Assembly: GCA_014529385.2 (NCBI GenBank)
Contig: CM043964.1
Span: 109,984,587-110,048,586 of the forward strand
Length of the DNA: 64,000 nt
From: Adiantum capillus-veneris
Taxonomy: Eukaryota > Streptophyta > Polypodiopsida > Polypodiales > Pteridaceae
Direction: 5' to 3'
The notes below the pieces were generated by a model. That model had not been told where the DNA came from and ran no database searches. It saw only the letters and a program-made list of their open reading frames with translations. The position numbers and the translations under genes were made by a program. This document shows, one piece after another, positions 10,988-22,986 of the stretch. How positions within the stretch are numbered: the stretch's first letter is position 1; each line of letters opens with the position of its first letter.

Positions 10988-11265
10988 TACACAGGATTGC
11001 AATGCCATCACCATGGCCATTTTCAAGCAAAAGTTACAAAGGGACTAGTTTGGTAGAGAACTCCACTTTGTAGTCTGAAAAACGGCACCTCAAAAGGCCA
11101 AAAAAAAGCCCCAAATTTGATCCATTTTTAACTTTTATAGGGGGGCCCTTAAATTTGGGAATTTGCACTTTAATTGGTCCACCCGGCATCTTGAATTGGC
11201 AACTTTTGGGAAAGGAGCACCGCTTTGCTCTATCTCTTTCTTCTTCACTCTTTGCACTTGGGGGG

Positions 11266-11765
<500 letters not shown>

Positions 11766-12980
11766 CCCTCCCTTTTTCTCAAAATTTCGGGCCTCTAAGG
11801 GCCGCAGGAACGGACCCCCCACTAGGGCCGCCACGTCATTGTTTGTCCGACGGCGCACCGCATTGCTTACCGCCACGCGTGCACCACGCATTGCTTACCG
11901 CCACGCGAGCGTGCCACTGCACCGGCCCGCCTCGCTGGACACTGCCAAAACCGCCGGCACTTCCGCCCAATGCAGCGCCCCTGGTGCCGCCTGCCCTCAA
12001 CACCATAGCCAAGCTCCACACTCTGCTTGTATATCAAAATGGGCCTCATGCCTTGCTCTCTATACCCCACCGATCCGGCCTCTTTCAACGCATATGGGAT
12101 TGCTCCGGCGCCATGTGGCAGCTGCCGGTCCCTTGAGCCCTCAAGGCCTTTGCAAATTTTTTGAAAGCACTCTTATAAAGAGCGCATTTCCCCCCCTTTC
12201 CTGTCCTGCCTACCAACTGGCACGCGGTAATCGGGTTTCGGGGCTGTAAGGTTCAACTGATGGAGCTGGTTCCCGACTTCGAACCCCCCCGTGCTCACCG
12301 CACTCTGACTCTCCCAGGCCTACCAAACAAGGCCGATAAGCCACAAGAAAAGCATCTGTAATCACCGCCCAAGGGATAGCCCCAACTTTGACCTGCAGTA
12401 TCTTGTGGACCAGGAACCCGATTGGTGAACCGTCAATTTGTGCTAATTCCACATGATGCACACTGCCACCGAGAACCTTGGCAAGGCTAAAATGACGCCA
12501 GATGGCACACCCCTCAATGCAACCAAATGGGCTCAGACCCGGCCCTCGAAAAATCTTCTAATGGCCATAACTTGCCATCCAGAGCTCCGATCCGTAATCC
12601 GAGAAGAGAGGCATGCTCCGTAACTCGAGCTCTACACATGTATGCACTGACGTCAGCCCGGGCCCCCTGTCCCGAGCTACACACTCTTTCTTTAAACTGC
12701 AATAGCTCGAGCACCGGGGCTCCATTTGACGAGCCATCTGGACCGGATTCTAGAGCACACTGAACACTACATTCTAGGATGCGGACTTGGAATTTTGGAC
12801 ACCTTGACTCTCCATCCCATCTGGACCATTGCATAGCACTTTTGGCATAAAAAGCCACATTCCCACTATCCTTTGGCTGCTAGGGCCTTGGCACCTAACC
12901 TAGCCTTCTACACTGCACTCGTCTGCACCCTTTGCCTGGCATAGACCACCTCTTGGCTTCGACCAACTTTAGCTGCACCA

Positions 12981-13018
12981 TCATTGCCCAACCCCCTCGT
13001 CGAACATTTATGTTCGAC
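12981..13018 (-). other. Polypurine tract and 20-bp palindrome at the 3' LTR border
   Basis: On minus the order is gtcgaacataaatgttcgac (12999-13018, perfect 9-base arms), gagggggttgggcaatga, then the LTR start TGGTGCAGC. The purine tract primes plus-strand synthesis. The palindrome matches that of the gag-only element at 8232-8251 in position and loop but with different paired bases. Confidence 0.82.
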
Positions 13019-13183
13019 CAAAAGCATATGTACATAACTTTAAAACTGGCACACCAAACTCATGATTAAAAGCACTCACAAAACCACAACTGTATGTACA
13101 GGCTATGTACAAAAATTTCATCTTCTTTCTCTCGCACACTGCATGATCTAGGTGGGTTGCCCACCCCCCTTGACTATAATTTG

Positions 13184-14524
13184 CTACACTTCAAGCACTA
13201 TATCCCTCTCGAAATACAGCTTGAGCCATACACCATTTACCCTGTTCCTAAGATGCTTGCCATTTGCTCTTGCCAGTTGATACGTCCCATTCGGAAAGGC
13301 CTTCTTCACTTTATACGGACCTGTCCACTTCTTCTTGAACTTTTTTTGGAACGTGAAATCCAGGTAGATTTCGTACTTCATGACCAGGTCTCCTTCCTTT
13401 ATCTTCTTGTCCGGCAGGTTTTGATTGAACTTGGCAACTCGCTTCTCTCTCTGCTTCACATAGTAGTCTGCCACTGCGTCTCTATCCATCCGCAAAGCCT
13501 CCAAACTGGCTATCCGATCCTATAGAACTCCTTTTTGAGTGGCATTGACACGCCACATACCCTTTAAAGCACCTAGCTGTGCATGCACTGGCAATACAAC
13601 CTCCTTACCATAGACAAGCTCGAATGGAGTGAAGTTTGTAGCCACTTTATAGGACGTTCTATATGCCCACAGACACTTCTCTAGATTTGCTTCCCACTCA
13701 GCTTACTGCTTTTACACATACTTCGTTAACATCTTGACAATTTGACCATTAGCACTCTCAACTAGACCATTGCATTGGGGGTGATAGGGCGAGGAAAACC
13801 TATGTTGAATCTTTAACTTTTCCACTAATGCGCTCATGAGCTTGCTTCTAAACCCCTGACCCCTATTAGAAACTAACACCCATGGAACACCAAAACGGCA
13901 ACAGATGTTATCAAACACAAACTGAGCCACCACATTAGCATTTACTTCCTTCACTGCCTTGGCCTCAACCCATCTTGTAAGGTAGTCAATGGCTACCACC
14001 ACATACTTCTTACCACTTGTAGACTTTGGGAGAGGGCCTATAGCATCCAGACCCCATTTCTCGAAAGCACTTTGTGCGATGATGGCGCCCTGTGACTCCG
14101 CTACCAGTCGTCTTTCACCTATAGTCTGACACTCGTGGCACGTCTTGCACCAGTAATGTACGTCCTTCACAACGGAAGGCCACCAGAAGCCTGCTCTAAG
14201 CACTCGAAACAGAACCTGATCTTTGCCTTGGTGTCCGCTCTCTTCATGGCATTGCTCCAACACCATTCATATCTCCTCTTTGTACAACACCCTTCTAAGC
14301 ACTCCGTCACGCCCATAGTTTATGAGATCTTCACCTACCAGTGTGAATTTGCGGGCCTTTTGCACCACTCTTCTTTTTTGCAGCTTGGACAAACCTTCTG
14401 AACATTGCCCTGTACTCAAAAAGCCTTCAATCTCCTTAAGAGTCTCTCTACCTGTATAAGTGGTTGGGGCCACATATAGACCTGCAACATTCACCTGTAC
14501 TTTGCTGCTAGCTAGTTGATCCAC
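13184..14524 (-). pseudogene. Tat-type integrase
   Basis: The N-terminal part (14267-14524) leads into an HHCC zinc-binding domain (CHEESGHQG ... WCKTCHEC) and a DDE core in 13712-14266: first Asp in WGLDAIGP, second position changed to Asn in VSNRGQGF, final Glu in CNGLVESANG. A stop near 13706 separates the C-terminal part, which continues with AYRT-type sequence and a conserved KKWTGPYKV end (13184-13504). The D-to-N change at the second catalytic residue should abolish strand transfer. No chromodomain follows. Confidence 0.9.
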
Positions 14525-14617
14525 CTCTTAGTTCTGCTCTCTCCTCACATGCTTGAATTGGACTTCTTCAAAATATTGAACATCTTCTTCATTGAAAAGA
14601 ACCAATGCTTCAAAGAA

Positions 14618-14880
14618 TCACGCTTTACCTGCCATTGGCCTAACAGTTGCTTTGATAACTAGCACTGCATCTCCCTTCACCACCAACCTTGAAATGCCGA
14701 ACTCTATGCACTGCTTTAAACCCAAATGTAGAGTGAGATATTCCGCCTCATTATTGGTGTGGACATCCTCCAAATCATACGCCTTTGAAAATATTGTTTT
14801 GCCGTGTGGGTCGTGTATCACCACATCTCCTCCTGCTTTCTACACTACCCTTCGATACGCTCCGTTGAACCACATTGTAA
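14618..14880 (-). pseudogene. Second RNase H domain (plant/archaeal type) of Tat element
   Basis: After the retroviral RNase H a second fold reads MWFNGAYRR, then DPHGKTIF, then TNNEAEYLTLHLGLKQCIEFG and VVKGDAVLVIKA. The NNEAEY and GD motifs are those of type-1 RNase H of the cellular/archaeal kind. The first Asp of the active site is replaced by Asn in FNGA. In Tat elements this extra domain sits between RNase H and integrase, exactly as here; the frame is broken by a stop near 14830. Confidence 0.85.
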
Positions 14881-15595
14881 ATGCATCCTCCAAGTCGGGT
14901 TCCTCCTTAGCTTCATCTCGCACCACCCTTGGATAGGCCGAAAAATCAATGGCCTTGCTGACAAGAATGTCTGCTAGGTGAGATCGACTCGTGTGATCTA
15001 CCTTGAACTCGAACTCGAACTCCTGTAGCTCCAACACCCATTTCATAATCCTCCTTCCTGGCTTCAAATGTAGCACTACCTTTGGAAATAGGTTATTAGC
15101 CGTCAACACAAAAAACTTACGCACAATCAAATGGACTTTGAACTTCATGCAACCGAAGACTAGAGCCATCACCCACTGCTCCGCCTCGGTGTAGGTAGCC
15201 TCTCCTGGGCTAATCACCCTGCTCTCGAAGTATATCGGCTTGTAGCTTCTCCCTACCTTTTGCAGTAGAACCGCTCCAATAGCAAATGTGCCCACTGTCA
15301 TAGACACATAGAAGTCGTCCTCTCGATTGGGAGGACACACCGATGGCAACTGACACAAAATCTCTTTAACTGTATCAAAAGCCTCCTGAGCTTCCTCATC
15401 CCACTCATAACCATGCACCTGCAAAGCCCTCTTTTGAAGAGGATGCACATATTGCGACAGCATCCAAAAGAAACGTGACAAATACTTCAACTTATGAACA
15501 AATGAAGCCAAACCTTGAGCATCTGATGGAGGCTCCATCAACACCAATGCCTTCACCTTCTCGAGATCAGCCTCTATACAGTTTTGCGACACCAC
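14840..15595 (-). pseudogene. RT thumb and retroviral RNase H of Tat element
   Basis: Follows the RT palm after a frame break. The start contains the connection motif YLSRFFWMLSQYVHPL, then YEWDEEAQEAFDTVKEIL, then an RNase H fold beginning FYVSMTVGTFAIGAVLLQ. The catalytic Asp expected at YVSMTV is replaced by Met, and the usual TDHQ motif is TANN. The domain is therefore probably dead, consistent with takeover of the activity by the second RNase H or with decay. Confidence 0.85.
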
Positions 15596-15631
15596 ATGAC
15601 CTAACAGCAGTGCTCGAGGCTGTGCTAGCTT

Positions 15632-16621
15632 TCACTTCTTGGGATTCAACTGACCTCCTTCTTCATCAAGCCTTTGAAAGCATAATTGGAGCTTCGATAG
15701 GTGCTCTAACCTTGAACTGTAGCAGCTGATATCATCCATGAAGACCCTAATAAAACGGCCCAGGTATGGACCAAATACCTTGTTCATCCAACCTTGGAAG
15801 GTGGCATATGCATTCACCAATCCAAACGGCATTCTGCGGTAAGCGAACCCCATGGAGATATGAATGTGGTCTTCAAACGCATCCCTATTTGAAAAAAACC
15901 CCAAAAAGCCATCCATAATCGAGTACCTCTCATGCCCAGCCACCTGGTTTAGGATTTCATCTTGAAACGGCAAGGGGTAGTGATTTTGGTTTCGGCATTC
16001 AATGGCTTGTAGTCGACACACACCCCATTTACCATTCTTCTTAGGGGTTATGACCACTGGCGAGACCCACTCTTACTCTTTCACAGGATATATGATGCCT
16101 GTATCCAATAGCTTATTGATCTCCTGCCAAAGGGCTTCTTTTTGAATTTCTCCTAGTCTTCTTAGCTTCTGCACTCTAGGCTTATGTCCCTCCTTAAGAA
16201 CAATCTTGTGCTCCACCCCCTTTGCACCTCGCAAATGCTTGTACTCCGTAGCAAATAGATTTGGATAGGATTCACACAGTTGAACATAGCCCTCCTTTTC
16301 CCCTTTGGTAAGGTCTTCACTTATCCTACTTGAAACCTCCTCTAGACCTAAACCATGAGCTTGAGATTGCATACCTTCTTCTTTAGGTGGAGAGTCGTCT
16401 ATGGTGACCCGGAACAAATCTGCATCTATCTTCAGCATGTCATCCTTGCTCTCCTCTTCCTCTGTGCTAGTATAGCCTTCATCATATCCCGTCTTTGTCT
16501 CGTACTCATAGCTCGTCGTGTCACCCTCATCTTTAACTGCCATAGGACGAAAACTGCTCTCCTTGGTCTTCAAATCAAGCACAATTTGTCTGCCTTTCTC
16601 TTTGTCAGGCAAAGTGAACAC
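15632..16621 (-). pseudogene. Reverse transcriptase of Tat element
   Basis: The linker frame (16073-16621) is acidic and ends at the RT entry (GIIYPVKE), followed by one stop. The palm frame (15632-16057) has VVITPKKNGKWGVC, the DGFLGFF region, RRMPFGLVNAYATFQ and the catalytic FMDD box, then LNPKK. RT copies the element RNA into DNA in the cytoplasmic particle. The two frames are joined by a single stop codon near 16070. Confidence 0.92.
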
Positions 16622-16636
16622 TTTGCTCTCCCAATC

Positions 16637-17395
16637 CTACTTTGCACTTATTGCCAAAAGCCATGGCCTACCCAAAATGATTGGATAAGCATTATCCCCT
16701 GCCTTCATCACAAAAAATTCTATCAGGCACTCTATGCCCATCACCTTGACCTTCACATCCTGTGCCACACCTAGACACCTGGCTTTGGTATGGTTGGCCA
16801 TCCTCATGCGCACAATTGACTTGACTATTGTCTTGACTCCCGTCTCTTTCATGGCTGCTTCCGTCATGACACAAACCTGTGCTCCACCGTCTATGCAGGC
16901 TTGTACCTGCATCCTCTTCTCTATAATTGCATCCACCAACGGAAGAACATTAGTTGGGCTACCTACCCTCAAGGCCATGTTTTGCACTACTTGCACATTA
17001 CCCTTAGCTCTTGGTAGCCTGGTGCTAACACTTGTGGACCACTGCCTTCTTAACTTTGGATTTAAAGCTAACAACTGACCAAACGTAATATTTGCCTTTT
17101 GATTTTGAACATCACTCACCATATTGTACTCGGGATAGCCACGTCCTAGCTGGAAATCCGCTTGTTTGATCTTGCGACGCCTCCTTCTTTTGCTAGGCTC
17201 AGGCTGCTCTCCACCTTCGTACACCTTCTCTTTGCCTTTGCGATCTCTACTTTCCCACTCTGTCTCTGTCTCCCTCTCAGCTCTTGCTCTCTTATTGGCT
17301 AAAACTTCAACATCCTGCTTATCCACTCCTACGATGTTTACTCTCGGGACCTCACCTCCGTTTTGCAGAGCTGGCTGCGCAGGGTTCTCCACCAC
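16637..17395 (-). pseudogene. Retropepsin (protease) region of Tat element
   Basis: A 252-codon frame. Basic segment KRRRRRKIKQADFQLGRGYPE lies near residue 70; the aspartic protease core is ACIDGGAQVCVMTEAAM with DGGA in place of the usual D(S/T)GA, and the flap-distal motif YPIILGRPWLLA near the end. It would cut the gag-pol polyprotein. A stop separates it from the RT linker. Confidence 0.88.
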
Positions 17396-18230
17396 TTGCT
17401 CTCTTGGACCATTGTACTATCCTTGACCTCGACCTCTACCAAAAAGTGGGTACATACCTCCTCTTTCTCTCTGCACTTGAGGACAATCGGGTGCATAGTG
17501 CCCTTCTTCTCCACAATTATAACACCTACCAGGTAGTGGTCGTGCCTTGCCCCTGGCTCCTCTTGGCTGTCCTCATCGATGACACTGAGCCGCAACTCTT
17601 GCATTTTCTCGGAAAAATCCTGCACCGTGCGCACCCAATTTTGCGGCACAATAGCTACACCTCGATTTCCATGATTATCTTCATGTGCAGCTTCTCTTGG
17701 ACTCTGCGGTTGAACATGGGCCAGCGTCTCGTAGCCTGACACGCCCTGCTCTATCTTCTTCTTTATCTTTCTGCTCTTCAACCGTGAAATGGCTACCGCA
17801 CCATTGTAATTCTATGGGCTCTCGAAATCAAATTTCTCTCTCACCTTGGTATGCAGACACGCCATGAATTTGTCCAACTTGAAGTAGTCTCCATTAGCCA
17901 ATTGCATGGCTGACGCTAATTCTGCCCAACACTCTTCAAAATGACCCAAAAACAAATTGAATTCGTCACTTACATCTTGCTTAAGCGCCGTCAGCTTTGC
18001 ATCCATTTCGACTGGGGAATTTTCCTTGTGAAAGTCGTGAAGAAACCTCGCCCGTAGAGCCGGCCATGCTTGCTTCGGCTCACCTTCTAATGCGTCGTAC
18101 CATGCTTGAGATCTACCAAGCATCACCCGAGGAAAAGCCTGCATTTTGCTATCCTCGTTCGGCATACGCAACGATAGCATATACAACTCGAAATCTCACA
18201 TCCACTTGTCAGGGCTCTCTTCTCCTGTAA
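17396..18230 (-). pseudogene. Gag of Tat-type element with one zinc knuckle
   Basis: The capsid part (17812-18186) has the Retrotrans_gag pattern around SQAWYDALEGEPKQAWPAL ... FLHDFH. It is frameshifted into 17338-17781, and a third frame encodes the knuckle CYNCGEEGHYAPDC (about 17480-17530). At least one stop near 17810 and one frameshift are present. The start is not clear; translation probably began near 18260 close to the 5' LTR. Confidence 0.85.
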
Positions 18231-18335
18231 AAATTGGTCCATAGCTGCTAGCTGCCATGACTTCCAACGCAAAAAGCGCTTCTTTTCGATCAACTAGAAG
18301 CAATCAGTGTGCTCCTCCGTGGGGGCACAAGAAGA

Positions 18336-19271
18336 TGGAAAGGGGGAACACACCCGGCACCAACACAAAGGCCTCTCTATAGCGCAAGGTATTCACAACA
18401 CCCCTATCCTCTCGGATAACACCTTCAAACACACAAATCACACTAGTAGACCACTTCCTGCTCGATTTCTATTGCTCATACACTCCACAAAACCACCACA
18501 CAAGGTACACCTACTACCACTGCATGTCTCCACCCTTACACACGCACACAGCAACTCAATCTCACTCTCTCACTCAAAACACCATCGGTCCGCGGGGGCA
18601 CACACTTCCACACAACCGGCACCGTGGAGAAACATGAAAGTAGGAGAAAGAGAAGGGGGGAAGGGGAAACAACAGCACGGGAGGCAACTGTGGCTTGATT
18701 GCACTTCAGAAAACATATACACAGGCTTGCAATGCCATCACCATGGCCATTTTCAAGCAAAAGTTACAAAGGGGCTAGCTTCGTAGAGAACTCCACTTTG
18801 TAGGCTTCAAACGGCACCTCAAAAGGCCAAAAAAAGCCCCAAATTTGATCCATTTTTGACTTTTATAGGGGGGCCTTTAATTTGGGAATTTGCACTTTAA
18901 TTGGTCCACTTGGCATCTTGAACTGGCAACTTTTGGGAAAGGAGCACCGCTTTGCTCTATCTCTTTCTTCTTCACTCTTTGCACTTAGGGGGGGCATTAG
19001 CGATGTCGCTATTGCCCCCTTGGTTTTTTATTTTTTTATTTTTTACCCTTCAATTTTACCCTCTTTAGACTGAACTTTATACTGCCCCATAGGCTTGACT
19101 TTGACTCCCTTTCTCTGTCCGACCCCTTGGCCTTCATTTTGTCCTTAGCTTTCATTTCCTCCTTTAGTTTTGGTTTGTCCTGCCCCAATTGGTCCTTTTA
19201 CTTTTTGGTCCACTTGCCCGGACACTCTTTGGAGTGGTCTTGCTCTTTGCTTGGTACACATTGTGGCCTTT

Positions 19272-19370
<99 letters not shown>

Positions 19371-20685
19371 ATGGCTTCTGCTCCGCGGGACCCTGCTGTG
19401 GGACTTTCCCCTTACCTGGAGGGGGGGAGGCAATAGCGATGTCGCTATTGCCCCCTCCCTTTTTCTCAAAATTTCGGGCCTCTAAGGGCCGTGGGAACGG
19501 ACCCCCCACTGGGGCCGCCATGTCATTGTCTGTTTGACGACGCAACGCAGTGCTTACCGCCACGCGGGCGTGCCACTGCGCCACCCCGCCTCGCCGGCCA
19601 CCACTGCCAAAACCGTCGGCACTTCCGCCCAACGTAGCGCCCCTGGCGCCGCCTGCGTCAACACCATAGCCAAGCTCCACGCTCTGCTTCTATATCAAAT
19701 GGGCCTCACGCCTTGCTCTCTATACCCCACCCCGATCCGGCCTCTTTCAACACATATGGGATTGCTCCGGCACCACGTGGCAGCTGCCAGTCCCTTGAGC
19801 CCTCAAGGCCTTTGCAAATTTGTTGAAAGCACTCTTATAAAGAGCCCATTTCCCCCCCTTGCCTGTCCTGCCTACCAACTGGCACCCGGTAATCGGGTTT
19901 CGGGGTTGTAAGGTTCAACTAATGGAGCTGGTTCCCAACTTCAAACCCCCCCGTGCTCACCGCACTCTGACTCTCCCAGGCCTACCAAACAAGGCCAACA
20001 AAACACAAGAAAAGCATCTGTAATCACCGCCCAAGGGATAGCCCCCAACTTTGACCTGCAGTATCTTGCAGACCAGGAACCCGATTGGTGAACCGTCAAT
20101 TTGTGCTAATTCCCCATGATGCACAGTGCCAACAAGAACCGCGAGGCTAAAATGATGCCAGATGGCACACCCCTCAATGCAACCAAGTGGGCTCAGACCC
20201 GGCCCCCGGAAAATCTTCTAATGGCCATAACTTGCCATCCAGAGCTCCGATCCGCAATCCGAGAAGACAGGCATGCTCCGTAACTCGAGCTCTACACATG
20301 TATGCACTGACATCAGCCCGGGACACCTGTCCCCAGCTGTCCTTCCCGTCGGGGATCTGCTACACACTCTTTCTTTAAACTGCAATATCTTAAGCACCGG
20401 GGCTCCATTTGACAAGCCATCTGGACCGGTTTCTAGAGCACACTGAACACTACATTCTAGGATGCTGACTTGGAATTTTGGACACCTTGACTCGCCATCC
20501 CATCTGGACTATTGCATAGCACTTTTGGCCTAAAAAGCCGCTTTAAGCATACATTCCCGCTATCCTTTGGTTGCTAAGGGCCTTGGCACCTGACCTAGCC
20601 TTCTGCACTGCACTCGACTGCACCCTTTGCTTGGCATAGACCACCGCTTGGCTTCAACCAGCTTCAACCAACTTTAGCTGCACCA
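18336..20685 (-). repeat. 5' LTR of Tat-type element
   Basis: About 2350 bp, ends tggaaagg ... ctgcacca; colinear with 10249-12980 apart from the MITE, the CT tract and small indels. Immediately inside it the minus strand reads tcttcttgtgcccccacgg, a candidate primer site (ttgtgcccccac) for an unidentified tRNA. Confidence 0.9.
18993..19452. repeat. Inverted-repeat pair around (CT)n, right LTR
   Basis: The same two inverted repeats as in the left LTR, at 18993-19016 and 19429-19452, flank the CT tract 19274-19370. The 11-base arms are conserved in all four copies except the same single mismatch in the first of each pair. Confidence 0.85.
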
Positions 20686-20723
20686 ACGTTAATTTTAAGT
20701 GCTTTTAAAAAAGTAAATTTGGG

Positions 20724-20730
20724 TATATAA
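20724..20730 (+). promoter_or_regulatory. TATA box of the downstream unknown gene
   Basis: tatataa 94 bases before the ATG at 20818, followed by a pyrimidine-rich leader (ctctcgctctacgctttcttcacatcttcttctc), the usual plant promoter and 5' UTR arrangement. The Tat element ends only 39 bases upstream, so the insertion has replaced all more distal promoter sequence. Confidence 0.55.
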
Positions 20731-20817
20731 GTGGCTTTCTAGATTTTAAACTTCATTTCTCACATTCACAAAACTCTCGCTCTACGCTTTCTTCACATCT
20801 TCTTCTCAAACGAACCC

Positions 20818-21893
20818 ATGGCAATGTCTACTGATGCACTTCTCACACAATTAGTAAAGGTAGGACTTGCGGATCGAGCACGTGAACTACTCAGTGTGTT
20901 CGAGGAGACAATTGACATGCATGCCACTCCCAACCTTCATGCATATGCATTCAAAAGATTTCTTGACTACATGGCACATCACATGGAAGAATATGCCATA
21001 GTCTTTGAGGGATCCAACATGGCATGGTTGCCAGTGGATTTCCTCAAGCATCTCTATGCACCCGACAAAAACTTTTTCTTTTGCTTGTTGAGGTTTATTA
21101 AAGGCCTTATGGAACGGGACTACAGGACAGAGGATGAGGTTGATCTCGTAGATTTGGGCATGGGGTGCATAGGCACCCAAGTCATTTCTGAGGACATGGT
21201 TCTGGCCTTAATTGTGCTTGAGGGCATGGATACAAGAAAATCAAAGAAAAGGTCAACCAAAGACCACTTGTGACCATTATGGAGGAATCAAATGAAGTTA
21301 TTGAAGAGATTGATGAGAAAACTGAAGCATCTATGTCACTCGTTCTCTTACAAGAGCCCAACTCCACTGAGGAGGAAGATCGAATGATAGAGGGAGATGA
21401 GGTGCTAGAGGAAGTCCCAGACCTCCAAATTCTCACTTTGCATGCACTGGTGGTGGATGATTGTCACATTTTGTTCCTTGACAACATTGCCAAAACATTA
21501 GGACTCAGAGAAGATGAGTCGCTCACAATGCCTGCTATCTATGTGGGTATGAAGGATCTGAAAGTCAAATTTCAAATTGATTTTGAAGACCACGATCTCC
21601 CAGCAAGACTCTCTTTTGCCCCCAATGAAAAAAATAGAATTTGGTGCAAACAGTAGCAAGTACACTTGTGGAAATCAAATCATGTGCCTCATTTTACAAA
21701 AGCATCCCGAAAAGCTATTTTCATCCACAAAAACCACTGATCGCGATGGGTAGAGATGATCAATCTAGCATCGATCTTACAAAGAAAAATCTTGAAGAGA
21801 AGAATGAGGAAACTGAGGTAAACATATCTTAACCTGGTCGATTATCTATTTTTCCTTACAACAAGTGTTAAAGTCGTTTAAAATGCTTTGCAG
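20818..21893 (+). CDS. Unknown gene with strong promoter context, probably broken or spliced
   Basis: The first frame (20818-21273, 151 codons from an ATG with good context) reads MAMSTDALLTQLVKVGLADR and continues with an alpha-helical, hydrophobic-patterned segment. The following frame (to 21656) is very acidic (EESNEVIEEIDEKTEA) and then globular; a third runs to 21832. A 76-base intron candidate gtaaac...ttgcag occupies 21818-21893. The frame changes could be small introns or indels. I recognise no family; it may be a lineage-specific host gene or an old element gene. Confidence 0.4.
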
Positions 21894-22464
21894 ATGGCAT
21901 ACCATGTTGTTTAGTTCACAATGCGTACGAGAGGTTCACGCAATGCGCCCATGGGTAGGAATAGCTCGCTTTGGCATTACCTAAGCCACTTGGGGCCATG
22001 GATTCTTTGAGTTGCTCACACAGAGTTCTCCAAGAATGGTTCTGCAGAGTTGCTCAAGTGCAAAGCATTAAGTGCCATACTCGCTGAAGATTCCCTCACC
22101 CTACATGCTTACAAATGTATATAACTGGATAGAGAGGCGGTATTGTATGCCTTTACATGCAAGCACCCTGGCTCAGTCCTCTCTCATTGCACCTTGAGCC
22201 TAGGTCAAGGGTTGACAAACCTGGAGGAAATTGTAAAATCCCTTGGCGTCAAGTCAGCCATGCGCCCCTTACCCACATATGTAATTCGTAGTAAACTAAT
22301 CAACCATGATGTAATATCCAAATCAATACAGAACAATTGTTTTCGTTAACAATTTTTGTCAACATTTTATACTTATTTTTTTTTAAATTCATATTGTCCA
22401 ATATATTTCATTTCCACAACACATGCACAGAACCTTGAATATGCAGCAACCGGTCGGCCGCGGG
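21894..22464. other. No recognisable feature
   Basis: Short frames only; nothing assigned. The start could be a 3' exon of the preceding gene after the intron candidate. Confidence 0.5.
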
Positions 22465-22766
22465 GCACATCTTGGTGATTTTTTTACAAAACCGGGCAAT
22501 GTGGGGAGGGGGGGAGGGGCTACAAAATCAACGGGACCACCATGGAGCACGATGATGATCAGCCGGGTCGAACGATGCAAAAAAGAGCCCTGTGCACCAT
22601 GGCACGCAGACAGTGACAGATTTTCCCCCTATGCATCATGGTGCACAGGGCTTTTTTTGCGCCATCCGACATCGTTGGGCGCCACCATGCTCCGTGGTGG
22701 TCCCGTTGATCCCATACCCCTCCCGCGCCAATTGCTTGATTTTGTAAAAATATTATCGAGATGTGC
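22465..22766. repeat. Long imperfect inverted repeat (foldback), about 300 bp
   Basis: Left arm 22465-22602 (gcacatcttggtgat ... ggaggggctacaaaatcaacgggaccaccatgg ... gagccctgtgcaccatgg) pairs with right arm 22628-22766 (catggtgcacagggc ... gtggtggtcccgttgat ... gattttgtaaaa ... gagatgtgc). The loop is about 25 bases. A third diverged copy of part of the right arm follows in direct orientation at 22770-22850. It could be a foldback MITE or a source of hairpin small RNA. Confidence 0.8.
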
Positions 22767-22986
22767 TTCCCGATGGATGGGTCACTGCATGTCTTTTTTT
22801 GCGCCTTCCGACCCCGTTGGGCGAGCCATGCGCCATGGTGGTCAGTTTAAATATGTCAATAAATTCAAATAGTTAATTTTTTTGTACAAAATCAAGTTCA
22901 ATAATTGCACAAAATGGTAGAAATTTGACATTTGATATTATATGAGAAGATTACAAATCTCATCAAGAGAGAGTACATGGGATAAA

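Noticed and set aside
13094-13525. Plus-strand frame over the integrase C-terminus
   Set aside because: Shadow of the minus-strand integrase, which has clear motifs.
16734-17739. Plus-strand frames opposite protease and gag
   Set aside because: Shadows of the minus-strand gag-protease frames; no domain of their own.
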